A DNA stretch of 64,000 bases from Rhyacichthys aspro (taxonomy: Eukaryota; Chordata; Actinopteri; Gobiiformes; Rhyacichthyidae): contig CM072148.1 in assembly GCA_036850595.1 (NCBI GenBank), positions 21,074,731 to 21,138,730 of the forward strand. The letters run 5' to 3'. Each line of letters starts with the position of its first letter. Positions within the stretch are counted from its first letter, which is position 1. Below, piece by piece: positions 37,301 to 48,470 of this stretch. The notes under the pieces are model-generated. The model had not been told where the DNA came from. It did not search any database and saw only the letters and a list, made by a program, of their open reading frames with translations. The translations under genes and the position numbers were made by a program.

Positions 37301-40300
37301 TTTAAACTGTTTGCAGTTAAGTTAGCAATGTGTTTAGAAGGAATGTGTGGTGAAAATGAATAAATGTACAATAATTATCGGAGCCCCGAGTGCTGTGTTA
37401 GTCAGGCTTTCTATGCGTTTTTAGTTCACAGTTGGAAACGTTGAGGGACACTCTACATCGCAGCAACACAGACAATACAACAATATTAACCAGTTCTAAA
37501 TGAATTCAACCAAGGTAAAATCTGACTTGAGCAAGTTTTCGTTAGACTTAGACTTTAACCTGGATTCAACCTGGATTTAGACTTTAGGTTTAACTTGGAC
37601 CTGATTTAAGTGACTTTAAACTAGATATAGATGGATATGAATGGGTTTTTAACTGGTGTATATAGTCTCATCCCATTTGTCATATGAAAATATATTCATC
37701 CTTCTTCATTCACTCATTTGCAGAGACTGAGCTGAGCTGTCTGAACACGCTCTGAGGCAGAACAGACAATACATTTGTCTTTTCGAGTCATACGTTATGT
37801 GCAAGCACAGAGTGTGAATATTTTACATTCTCTAAATGCTGTCTAATCACTGTCTGTGTGAGTGGGCATCGTACTCGCGCTGCCTATAAACTGCTGTTAA
37901 TGAACCTGCTGCTGTTCTGCTGATAAACTCTGTGTGGGTGCAAAAGTTCTGTGTGGCCAATAAAAGGTTTATTAAAAGCAGCTCCTTACGTCATATTTGG
38001 TGAAATACTTGAGCGTGCCCTCTCTCTCTGAAAGGACGAATCGTCGGCTGAGGAACTGGCCGTTGTCTCGTCCTCGTTTCATCAACATCCCGTCTCTGAT
38101 TCCTGCAGAAAACGACATCTGTGAGTGTCTTTACGAGAGTGAGTGTGAAAAGTGTGTGTAAACTCACCCTCCTCATATGTAAAGCCCTTCTCCGGATCAG
38201 AAAACTCTTTTCTCTCGTACTTTGCTCTAATCCACTGCTCCCTCAACACTCTGAACACACAAAAAGTCAACAAGGTAAGTCTCAGGGGGGCTTTCACACC
38301 TGCACTGTTTAGTCTGGACTTTCTGATTTTCTGGTTTGGTTTGAACCAAATCTTCAGGTGTGAAAGTTCCAGCAGACTGTGGTTTGAACCAAACAGCTGC
38401 TCCTTGGTCTTGATCCGGACCAAACTGAACCAAGGTCCAGTTTGTTTGTAGATTAATTTGTTTTCTGTTTTTAAAAAGCTCTGGCAACCATGTGTGATCG
38501 TGATTCAAATCATTAAGCCCCGCGTTGTCATGACAACAGTAATCACAGCATCAGGTAAGCCAAATTTTAAAAAACTGTAGAGTGAAACCAAAAGTTATGG
38601 AACCAAACAAATACTGATCAACATTTTGTGAGTTCTTAGTGTGGACCTTGGTACATACTTTCAGAAGAGAAGACTTAAAAAAAAAAGTTAAGTAAACTGT
38701 AAGCTTAACTGATGTAATGTATTAGGATTTGCTCCTGGTTTGCGCCAATTGTGTGGCAGCACTGATGGTTCTGGCCATGTTTTAGGTTTAATGAAAAAGC
38801 TACCATTTTAACGTCACTCCTCTGATTGTATAAAATTGCTGCCACTGACATGTTTGTCCAATCACCGACCAGGTATTCATCTAAAGTACAGAAAGATTTT
38901 TTTTTCTTGTAATAAAGCTACTTTAATTTGGTAAATTCAAAAGCCCTTCTAGCAGGTGATTCATTGTTGGTGCACTTGCTCATTTGCTGTAGACGGGAGG
39001 GAGGAAGAATGGATAGCAATAGTTTTTGTCAAAGATGATATTTGTGTCTGTGTTGCCATGGTTACTCACTGGCAATCTTTGTGGGTCGGTTTGTAGTAGT
39101 AGACGGGAACTGCGGCCTCGTATTTACTCTTCATCCGCTCGTTACCGTTCTCTGCCATGAACTGCACAAAACACACTTTAGAAAAGAGCTGGAAACAGTC
39201 TGAGCCTGACATTTTATCTGTGCAATGGAAAAATCTAAATAATATTGACTTTACAGAGAGTCAGCACCTCCCAGAGCCACGAGTCAAGTGATTAATGAAA
39301 GAAAAACTATGAGATAAAGGCGTTCCAGGCACCGAGGTGATTTATGATCAGATTTTTGAACATTGATAAACGGCAAAGTCTTTTACAGCCTAGTTTTTCA
39401 CCAGGCCTTTGGAGTATTTCATTTACAGACCTTTTAAGACAGACCAGGTTGACAACATGAACAGTGAACCTGGCTTGCCAAACCCACCGGCATTCACTTT
39501 CTTACAGAAAAAGAATTACAAGGCCAGACCACTATGTACATTCTTTTAATGTCAGCATTTGACAAAATGTTAGATTTGTCCCAATTCTGATACCAGCGCT
39601 TGGAAGAGAGTACAAGACACAAGATGACACGCTGGGCCTTTTCCTCTCCTAGAGTCCTATTCCTCTCCCAGTCTCCTATTCCTCTCCCAGTCTCCTATTC
39701 CTCTCCCAGTCTCCTATTCCTCTCCCAGTCTCCTATTCCTCTCCTAGTCTCCTATTCCTCTCCTAGTCTCCTATTCCTCTCTTAGTCTCCTATTCCTCTC
39801 CTAGTCTCCTATTCCTCTCCTAGTCTCCTATTCCTCTCCTAGTCTCCTATTCCTCTCTTAGTCCCCTATTCCTCTCCTAGTCTCCTATTCCTCTCCTAGT
39901 CTCCTATTCCTCTCCTAGTCTCCTATTCCTCTCCTAGTCTCCTATTCCTCTCCTAGTCTCCTATTCCTCTCCTAGTCTCCTATTCCTCTCCTAGTCTCCT
40001 ATTCCTCTCCTAGTCTCCTATTCCTCTCCTAGTCTCCTATTCCTCTCCTACTCTCCTATTCCTCTCCTAGTCTCCTATTCCTCTCCTAGTCTCCTATTCC
40101 TCTCCTAGTCTCCTATTCCTCTCCTAGTCTCCTATTCCTCTCCTAGTCTCCTATTCCTCTCCTAGTCTCCTATTCCTCTCCTAGTCTCCTATTCCTCTCT
40201 TAGTCCCCTATTCCTCTCCTAGTCTCCTATTCCTCTCCTAGTCTCCTATTCCTCTCTTAGTCCTCTATTCCTCTCCTAGTCTCCTATTCCTCTCCTACTC

Positions 40301-43300
40301 TCCTATTCCTCTCCTAGTCCCCTATTCCTCTCCTAGTGTCCTATTCCTCTCCTAGTCTCCTATTCCTCTCCTAGTCTCCTATTCCTCTCCTAGTCTTCTA
40401 TTCCTCTCCTAGTCTCCTATTCCTCTCCTAGTCTCCTATTCCTCTCCTAGTCTCCTCTCTCCTAGTCTCCTATTCCTCTCCTAGTCTCCTATTCCTCTCC
40501 TAGTCTCCTATTCCTCTCCTAGTCTCCTATTCCTCTCCTAGTCTCCTATTCCTCTCCTAGTCTTCTATTCCTCTCCTAGTCTCCTATTCCTCTCCTAGTC
40601 TCCTATTCCTCTCCTAGTCTCCTATTCCTCTCCTACTCTCCTATTCCTCTCCTAGTCTCCTATTCCTCTCCTTGTCTCCTATTCCTCTCCTAGTCTCCTA
40701 TACCTCTCCTACTCTCCTATTCCTCTCCTAGTCTCCTATTCCTCTCCTAGTCCCCTATTCCTCTCCTTGTCTCCTATTCCTCTCCTTGTCTCCTATTCCT
40801 CTCCTTGTCTCCTATTCCTCTCCTAGTCTCCTATACCTCTCCTAGTCTCCTATTCCTCTCTTAGTGTCCTATTACTCTCCTACTCTCCTATTCCTCTCTT
40901 AGTCTCCTATTCCTCTCCTAGTCTCCTACTCCTCTCCTAGTCTCCTATTCCACTCCTAGTCTTCTATTCCTCTCCTAGTCTCCTATTCCTCTCCTCGTCT
41001 CCTATTCCTCTCCTCGTCTCCTATTCCTCTCCTCGTCTCCTATTCCTCTCCTCGTCTCCTATTCCTCTCCTCGTCTCCTATTCCTCTCCTAGTCTCCTAT
41101 TCCTCTCCTAGTCTCCTCTCTCCTAGTGCACTCAGTGTGTAGTGACTCTCGTAGCTGAATGGAGTTCCCTCATCTCAGTCTAGAGTCTCAAGCGCTCGTC
41201 TTTCGGACACCCTCTTCTCACTCTGACGGGAACAGGAACTCTCTGTTTCCATGGAGACTAATTCATTTTCCTCTGGGTAATATTGATGGAAAATTAGAGG
41301 AAAAGATATGCTTGGAAATTGTTGAATGCCTATTTCTAATTGTCTACAATGATTTACAATTGAAAGCTTACGTGGCCAACAATTTAATCTTGCATGTCTG
41401 GATTTTTCCCAAACCAGCAAACTTCTATGTGATCTTAAAACTATTTATTCTTTCTTTCATAAATGCTTGTGTGTCTAGTTTTAGAATGCTTCCATAACGC
41501 AGAACTTCATTTACATAAAGCGTCTTCCACCAATGTTACACATAGAGACTAAATCAGCATCAGCCCTTGCCCTCAACAGTCAAAATTTAGACGTCCCTTA
41601 ATATGGCGGACCCTATGTGTCCACTGGAAGTAGGAGCTTTTTCGGAAAGGCTCTCTCTGTCCTTAGACCCTCAGTAAATGCACAGGATCTTTAGTTTATC
41701 AGTATTACATCAGGTTTGGGTGTTGAACAGGATATAACAATATACCGTATTTTCCGGACTATAGAGCCAGTCTATAAGCAGCACCCACTAAAATTTAAAA
41801 GAAATATATATTTTGTCACATATAAGCCGCACCGGACTATAAGCCGCCGATATCCAGGCTGAGAAATAAGATATTTACATAGAAAGATTTTGTACCATAA
41901 GTGTTTATTCATATACCTGAACAGTGCCTGTAACACGGCAGTAAAAGTGCTGATCAAACAAAACAGAAAAGTCATTGATGGTTTTATTCATCTTCCTCCT
42001 GTGCACTAAAACCAAGTTGCTTTATTTTTCTTCCTCCTGCGTACTGAAACCACTGAACACCAAACCACTGTCACTTTTTCTTCCTGTGCACTGTTAAAGC
42101 ACAACTGCGCAACTATTAAAGTCGCTTCATTCTCCCGTGCACTGAAACCACAAGTCACTATTCATCTTCCTCCTGAGCATTGAAACTACTGAACACCAAA
42201 CCACTGTCACTTCATTTGTTTTCCATTATGAGGGGGTGAGGGTGTAAACATATTACCGTATTTTGCTGTTGTGCGTCTTGGGTTGCATGTGCTAAGAATA
42301 AAAACTGGTGCTTTCTTGTTTGTATTGTCTACCGCTGCCTTGTTTGTCTCGTTTTTGCTCTTCCTGCTAGAGCGCCCCCCTGAGGGCTGAAGAAAAATTC
42401 ATAGAAAAGCCGCATCTCTGTATAAGCCGCATGGTTCAAAGCGTGGGAAAAAAGTAGCGGCTTATAGTCCGGAAAATACGGTAACAATACACAGGAACTG
42501 AAAAAGACCACACTAATATGAAAATATTGTCCAACATAACACAAAAACGGAACAGAAGGTCTATTGGTGTTTTCAAATGTGTCTCTTGCAAAAAAAAAGT
42601 TCAAAAACACTGCTCCAAGAAGTCAATTCATGTGGACAGAAGTGTTCTCTAACTGAAAGTGACATAATAACCCTGTTTTGTATCAGAAACCAATAAGATC
42701 CAGATACTTTAGCAGTTCCCAAGAGAAATCAGGGCTGGTGTGGTACAAAGGTCATGACACTCATCAAACTCAGTCTATTTACCTATTCACCAGAGGAACA
42801 TTGTTCTGTGAAGTGCTGCATGTTCTGCTGTTGGTGCAAAACCTCACCTGCAGCTCATGGTCGTCCCAGTGCGACAGGTTCAGAGACTTGACTTTACTGA
42901 TCTCTGGGATGTTGCGGTGGATCCCGGAGCACTCCAGACAGATGAAGACCCCCAGAGAGCAAGAGCCCCAGTTTGGATCTGCAGGCGACAGAAGATGGAA
43001 TAAATAAATGGAGAGGATAACTGTATAAAAGTTATTAACAGAAGGATGCAGACATTTAAACGAACAAATAAATGAAGGCTCTAATTTGAAAATAAAACAA
43101 ACAGAGAGAAAGAATGCTATTCAAGTCCAACATAATCTTGGAAAAAAAACAACACACTCCATAAATATTAAACCGATGACTTCTCGATTTGGCAGTAAAA
43201 TGAACTGCCAGGCCAGATAGGCATCTCCAATTGCAATAATGTGTTTACGTGCAAAGATTGACCTCAGTTCTACAACAGTACAGGTTGAGCTGACCCCAGT

Positions 43301-46300
43301 TTGGTGAGCTGTTCCTGCTGATATTGAATAGACTTTTTTCTATATAGTTTCATGTGTGAGTGGATTGCTCTTTCTTTTTAGTTCAGGTAATCAATTAGAT
43401 GATAATTGAAATCCCTTCGGTGTTAGGTAATTGTTTAAACACAGCACAAAACTGGTCATACACACAAACATAATCTAAAACCTTCCATCTAACACACAAA
43501 CAATTGCTAATGATAACAATGCAAAGTCTATCATTTAGAAAAAACACAAAGATCTACAAACAACTTCAGATTGCTCTCCCAGAGGTTTGGCCCAAACAGC
43601 TTACTTTTGAGTTTTAGTTCACCTTGATGGAGGGTCCAACAACAGGGAGAGTCATTCTTTACTATGGCTGCACAATATATCACAAACTTATCATAAACAC
43701 AATGTCAACAAACCCAATATCCATGTCACAAAGACTTCTTGCACTGCAATAATGTAATGTACATTTACCATTTGCTTTTTAAAATAATTGCCCTAATCAT
43801 GGTCTTAAATCAAAGTCTGGTACAACAAAAGAAAAAAGATCAAAAATCCTGTTCCTGTTCAGTCTAGGTATGTTCTGACTTTAAACCTGACTGTTCTTCA
43901 GATAAAGCTGGTGGTGATAACATCTGAGTTTGCTCAACAGCGCAGTGCCTTGGGTCACGCTTTCACTGGGACTTCTCTGTGTGACGACCACGCACTGATG
44001 TGTCACACAGAGTGGATTAGAGGCTCTATGTGAAGTCAAAAAATGTAAAAGCAGAGTGACTTGGAGAGGTCTGGGTTAAACGCAGACAAAGAGGGTGTGA
44101 GGAAGCCCTACAGTACAGGCCAAAACTTGTTTAGTTGAATTTTTTCTTCAAGCTGAAACTTTACATAAGAGACCAAAAGTATGGAGCAGAAACTACGGCA
44201 CGAGTGAAACAGAAAATTATCTTTAATGGTTTTACAAATAAAGCTTGTGCAATAGTTCATGGCCTATTGCCAAATTATGGCCCAAAAAGGATTTTCTCCA
44301 TAGACCGTAAAATAAAAATAAAAATTTTATTCTTCTTGACGTCACAGAACAAAGAAACAAACCCGGAAGCCATAAACTTTTGGTGTGCTGCAACTAGCAA
44401 TTAACAACATCCATTAAAAATAACGGCTGGCCATTGTTATGTTTTTTTTTTTACTCATTCAGTTTCCTGTTCTAATAATACATCCATGGTGCAACTGGAT
44501 TGTCAGTGGGGCTAGAGTTGGGCAAAATTTTATGTCAATATTTTTTTCCATATTCTTCATAGTAAAAACACAGGTATAAAATAATACAATATAAACATTA
44601 GCCTCCAAGGACTTAACAATAAGAATATAAATGTTTTTACATCTCAACTGTTGTACAGGCACAGAACAAAATAAGTGTACTTTAACCATGCTGCTTCTGT
44701 CCAGTCAGGGGTCTACTCTCTGCTGTAGCTCATCTGCTGATGTGAAGCAGCGTATCTAGTGATTTCAGAGACTTCTGCCACAATCAAATGCTTTCTGCTG
44801 CTATAACATTACACAGCTTTTATTCTGAATGGGTCACCAGTGTAAAGTTGAATAAACTTTACATCGCTTCGGCGATACTTTAGTTTTGGAGCAGAAAGGA
44901 TGCATTGACAATATGATTTAAATGTGTAGAAGTGTTTGTGGTCCATGACAGAACAGAGCTAAAAGAGACAGTGGGATTCATGGAGGGTCGGTTTATGTAG
45001 AGCACACATGCAGCTGTTCAGAGCGGCGTCCATCAGTGCAAGTAGCTGCTGCTTCTTCTCTCAAAGCCGCAGTCCATTCCAGAGAGAACATTTGGGTGAA
45101 ATATGAGAACAGTCACAGAATCTGAAAACTAAATGTGAATTTACTGACGAGACAAAAGTTAAACTTTTTGGAAGATGTGTGTCCCTGCAGCAGGACAATG
45201 AAAACACACCAACAAGTCCACCTCTGAATGGCTTAAAAAAAAACAATTGAAGGTTTTGGAGTGGCCTAGTCACAGTCCGGACATGAATCTGGTTGAGATT
45301 CTGTGGCCTGACCTTTAAAGCGAGGTTCATGTTCAAAAACCCTCCAAAGTGGCTGAAATTAAAGCAATTCTGAAAAGAAGAAGAAGAGTGGGTCCAAATT
45401 CCTCCACAGTGAAAGACTCAGTGCCTGTTTTCTCAAACACTTGATTGCAGTTATTGGTGCTGAGGGTGGCACAAGCTTTTATTAAGTTTACTTTTAAATT
45501 ACTTTTTCACATAGGGTTAGGAAGGTTTGGATAGCTTTTTCCCTTAATAAATAAAATCATCACGTAAAAACTGCATTTATTTTATATTGAGTTACATTTG
45601 TATGATATTTAAATGTGTTTGTTGATCTGAAACATTTAGGTGTGACAAAAAAATAAGATATCAGGAATGGGGCAAGCACTTTTTCATGCCTCTGTAAGTG
45701 TAGTGTGGTAGAGCGTGTCACTCACGTGATCTATGACTCCACTTCCTTTACCAAACACCCTCCATGATTCTCAACTTGCTCAAAAAGTTAACTTGAATGG
45801 TCTTGATTTGTTATTGTTTCATATCGATGTGTTTTCTAGTGCACTGGTGCTGGTCTAGACTCGGTCTTGACACTCTTAGTGCTGTCTTGAATACAACACT
45901 AGATTATATTTGCATACACACTATACAGCTATAAGTGCTTTGTAACTTTGGGGTCCATCAGATAAAGTAGCACTGGGGCTCCTCATCATTACATTACCAC
46001 TAACGAACTACTTAAATATTTTCAAACAATTACCAAAGCCAGGCTGAAATAATCTGGAAAAGGCTGATTTTAGTGCAGCCAACTGGAGTACAATGAATAA
46101 GTGAGAACATCTCATCATTAATATCACTCTGTTCTATGTAATATGATCCAATTTGAGAAGAACAATCATAAGATGTGTCACTTTTTCATCATACGGGTTT
46201 TATAAATTAATCTGGACCTAGGTTCAGGACTTCTTTTTGAAAAATACATAGTCAGCTGCACATTGCCCAGGTCTGACATATATGAAATTTATATGGGCTA

Positions 46301-46625
46301 GTACAGTTACCTGTGCTGCTCCATTTAGGCCCCTCCCACTTCTGCTAAAACCAATATGTGGTCCATTTAAGGCCATATTAATAGGAGCAGAAAGATATTG
46401 ACTAACTATACACTTAACCAACACTTTACGCGTAAGTTGTGGATCATTTGCTCCCGTCACACTTTTCACTGACTCTCCACATTCCTCATATCTCACTTCT
46501 GCACTTTTTAGCCAAATCTACTGGTGTGGTCTCCTACCTGGCGCCCCGCAGTCCGCGCACACTTTATTCCCAGGTTTCTGGAGGATCTCCCTGAGAGCGC
46601 GCGTTGCTCTTGTGTCCGCCGACAT
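25328..46625 (-). CDS. adap1: ArfGAP with dual PH domains 1 (centaurin-alpha-1), complete, ten coding exons
   Basis: GTPase-activating protein for Arf6 that binds PI(3,4,5)P3 and inositol phosphates and is recruited to the plasma membrane. Coding exons in transcript order: 46625-46538, 42978-42848, 39161-39070, 38250-38168, 38102-37990, 34887-34741, 33636-33553, 31661-31599, 29244-29173 and 25570-25328. All splice sites are GT-AG, phases join perfectly, and the product is 371 residues (human ADAP1 is about 374). The ArfGAP zinc finger is C23-x2-C26-x16-C43-x2-C46, with the arginine finger R51 in SGIHRNI. PH1 runs about 133-232 (GMLMKRGRDNGQFLSRRFVL) and PH2 about 254-360 (GYMEKTG…FKKRWFTLDHRRLMYF). 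The end SPQEYTSKS and the PH wording (AKEPKAV, GPRQTEGF) match ADAP1 rather than ADAP2. The C-terminus is slightly shorter than in mammals. Introns 2 and 9 are the most repeat-laden. Confidence 0.96.
27860..28607 (+). mobile_element. Internally deleted Tc1-like transposon
   Basis: In adap1 intron 9. It retains pieces of a fish Tc1-like transposase gene on the + strand: GAAGCAGGAAAAATGGGCAAG, ATTGCTGAAGAAGTTAATGC, CCACGGAGCAATGGAAGAAGG, then a jump to AATTCCCCAGATCTCAATC, and the end GTGGTCATAATGTTATGTCTGATCG, the usual inverted terminus of this family. The catalytic centre is missing and stops interrupt the rest. A short ATACCACAG triplication lies at about 28455. Confidence 0.75.
29480..29720 (-). 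repeat. Retroelement tail in adap1 intron 9
   Basis: ACATAGCCCAATATTGCAAC… CCTCAAAGGCCTTTGCAGAC… CCCCCTGTCCTTAGGCCCTGCATC resembles a widespread fish non-LTR 3' region read in reverse. It lies just upstream (in transcript order) of exon 9 at 29173-29244. Confidence 0.4.
29722..29910 (+). repeat. Two adjacent retroelement 3' tails
   Basis: CTGGGATAGGCTCCAGTCACC … AAATAAGCAGAAGAAAATGAATGAA is one well-known fish tail. It is followed by GAGAATTTTGTTGTACAG … CAATGACAATAAAGACTAATC with a TCTAA short repeat, a second LINE-type tail. Confidence 0.6.
32092..32456. mobile_element. MITE with imperfect inverted ends of about 38 bp
   Basis: The left end TTAGGCCCGGGCTACACATACACAG…TATTTTTATAAA matches inversely the right end TTTATAAAAATA…GCATGTAGCCGAGGCTTAA. 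The interior (AGACACAAGATGGCGCACAATG) has no coding content. It lies in adap1 intron 7. Confidence 0.6.
32590..32775 (+). repeat. Retroelement tail ending AAAGCGCTTTATAAATGCAAG
   Basis: GTGAATGAGTGAGTGC … AAATGGGTGAATGGGAGCATG … GTAAAGCACTTTGGGTAACC … AAGCGCTTTATAAATGCAAGCCATTTACCAT is a fish repeat tail I recognise. It sits in adap1 intron 7. Confidence 0.55.
38285..38455 (+). repeat. MITE-like inverted element in adap1 intron 3
   Basis: CTTTCACACCTGCACTGTTTAGTC and TTTGGTTTGAACCAAATC…CAGGTGTGAAAG form inverted words, followed by GGACCAAACTGAACCAAGGTCC. This is the pattern of a common fish MITE. It begins only 35 bp from the exon 4 acceptor side. Confidence 0.45.
39640..41128 (+). repeat. 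Minisatellite, 19-bp unit TCCTATTCCTCTCCTAGTC, about 78 copies
   Basis: Almost perfect head-to-tail copies over 1.49 kb in adap1 intron 2. Variant units are clustered: CTCCCAGTC copies at the left end (about 39665-39730), CTCCTTGTC copies near 40760-40815, CTCCTCGTC copies near 40985-41085. Such blocks show local spread by slippage or unequal exchange. Two units are shortened (about 40455 and 41115). Because 19 is not a multiple of three, no protein repeat is encoded. Confidence 0.97.
41744..42482. mobile_element. hAT-like non-autonomous element with 8-bp target duplication
   Basis: The ends ACCGTATTTTCCGGACTATA and TATAGTCCGGAAAATACGGT are a perfect 20-bp inverted pair. The flanks AACAATAT (41736-41743) and AACAATAC (42483-42490) match at 7 of 8 bases, the target-site length of hAT transposons. 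The interior repeats TATAAGCCGCA near both ends and CTTCCTCCTG.GCACTGAAACCAC words, and has no transposase. Confidence 0.75.
45095..45694 (+). mobile_element. Tc1-like transposon, decayed 3' half
   Basis: In adap1 intron 1. The + strand keeps the end of a Tc1 transposase gene in broken frames: LEWPSHSPDMNLVEILWPDL (about 45255-45315, the region with the last catalytic acidic residue), then VAEIKAIL and a stop-rich remainder. A typical 3' terminus follows (TTACTTTTTCACATAGGG, AAACATTTAGGTGTGAC, GGGGCAAGCACTTTTTCATG). Confidence 0.75.
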
Positions 46626-46920
46626 GTTACTGTCCTGTTTTTTTTTTCTTTAATCCTCCACTTTTGCTCGGAGAAAATCAGGTCAAAGGCGTGTCTCCCC
46701 AGTCACCACCAGAATGTCCGACTCGAGGCGGGTGGAGGGCACGTCCAGACAGGTACGAGCACGCCTCTTTCACAGCAGCGCGCACACACCGCCTCCTTCC
46801 CGCACAAGGAAGTGAGAAGAGTTTGGAAAGTTTACATTTCTGGAGTCGTGGAGTGTCGAAAAAGCCCCACACGGAGACATTAAAGCTCATAGGTGTAGTC
46901 AGGCGGAGAGCCCGGGGTGT
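46538..46920 (-). promoter_or_regulatory. CpG-rich promoter region of adap1
   Basis: Around and upstream of the adap1 start codon (46625) CpG is unusually dense for this AT-rich window: GAGAGCGCGCGTTG, CACTCGAGGCGGG-type words, CAGCAGCGCGCACAC, CCGCCTCC. No TATA box is evident. A CpG-island promoter is inferred. Confidence 0.5.
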
Positions 46921-47689
46921 GACGGGAAAAAAAGAGGAAGTAAACTTGCTGTAAACTCGCTTTTCCGCATAATTGAAGGGTAAAGATATGTGAGTGTGTG
47001 GCACTGGGCCCAAGAGTAAAGAAACCATGCTAAATAGAAATGAAAATGGGTTAAGTGTGGACATAAACATATAACATTAGATTAGTTTACTGTGCAGTTT
47101 TATAAAACACATGATTATACTGTTCATAAGTTTTAAAAAAAACACTTAAAAACTGGGCAATAGGCTTTGGGCTGATTGCAGCTTTTACATTTTAAACTGG
47201 TATCAGTCACAGTTTGTCTTGCACCTCCACTGCATCAACTCAAAATCCCCCAAAATCACCTAAACCACATTTTAAACTGTGATCTAGATTAGAACTTTAA
47301 AGTGACTGTAGAGAGAGTTTAACTTTGAAATTAGCATCATTTTTAGATTGAAATCTCCATTAAAGTATATTTCTAGTTTGTACTGTTTTTATCAGGTCTC
47401 CAACAGAAGACAACACCACCTCTGCTGTGACTGTGAGGAGTCTGACCCATGACATTAGGTTGTTTTTTACTTCATCAATAGCACGTATGTTATTAAAACA
47501 ATAATATCTTCTTTGTCTGTTGCCTCATTAAACTAAAAGTGATTTTAAATGGTGCAATACAGTCCGGGTTAACTTTAAACTAAATCAAGGCCAAACTCAC
47601 ATACATACCCACCACAGCCTTCAGAATAAGCCTGATCTCTGCTGTTATAGTGGCCCTGAACAAAAGCATTGTGGACCAGAGTGTGGACT

Positions 47690-47825
47690 TTGTTAAATGT
47701 GGTCTTGTCTTTCAATGTGTGTTTTTTATATTATATTGTGTCACTGTCTGTGAATGGAGATGATGCCGTGAAGAGGAAATTCCCCAAGGGGACAATAAAG
47801 TCTAAGTCCAAACTCGGTCTTACTG
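47690..47825 (+). repeat. LINE 3' tail (GGGGACAATAAAGTC)
   Basis: TTGTTAAATGTGGTCTTGTC … GAAGAGGAAATTCCCCAAGGGGACAATAAAGTCTAAGTCC (read in overlapping pieces) is a typical fish LINE tail with CCCCA.GGGACAATAAAG. Confidence 0.55.
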
Positions 47826-48455
47826 AAACATATTTTAATGAAAGCCTATTTTCCATCTGTACTTTCCTGATACAACAGAGGGCCACCTTTTATATACACC
47901 TTCAACTACATTTGCACATATGCTGTTGGTTGTATGGACAAGGATTACACCAAGTCACTTTTCACTGGCTCCCATTAAAACATGTTATGTATGTTATGGT
48001 TTCCACCTCAGAACAAAGAGATGTCAGATCATTAAAGACTCCTTTCCAAAACTAGACAACAACTATTAGAGATTGAGGAATGCCATTTAATCTTGTGAAA
48101 ATATACAAATAGACATCTTTCAATTGACATCTATTACAATAACTGTGGTAAGGACTGTTGGTGAAACGCTGGCTCATACTTTTTTCTGCTCAGTTTTTAG
48201 GATGAAAAACAAAACATTAAACTTTGCCCATTTGTTTTTAGCATTGTCTTATTTACTATACTGTATTTAGTGTTTGGAGCAAATAACATTATTAGTTAAA
48301 ATATGCCTTGAAAAACACAGAAATAGTCACTATGTAGCAGTTAAGTAGAATAAAGTCAATAATAAATAAAATGTATAGAACTGTGTGCTAAACTATTGTA
48401 AATGTAGCCATATGCCTCTCCTTTATATTTTCCTTCTCTGTAGTTTTGCATGTGG

Positions 48456-48470
48456 TCAGTAGGTGGCAGC
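48456..48470 (+). promoter_or_regulatory. CTCF-like motif
   Basis: TCAGTAGGTGGCAGC fits the CTCF core CCASYAGRKGGCRS except for the first base. It lies 1.8 kb upstream of adap1. Confidence 0.4.

Noticed and set aside
39600..39785. Open frame rich in SYSSPSLLFLSQSPIP
   Set aside because: It lies in the 19-bp minisatellite; the unit length shifts frame at every copy.
39640..41128. CRISPR-like regular repeats
   Set aside because: There are no spacers; units are directly joined. The organism is a vertebrate.
46524..47070. Frames of 116-130 residues on both strands around the adap1 start
   Set aside because: CpG-rich promoter sequence; no splice logic or known domain, and they overlap adap1 exon 1.
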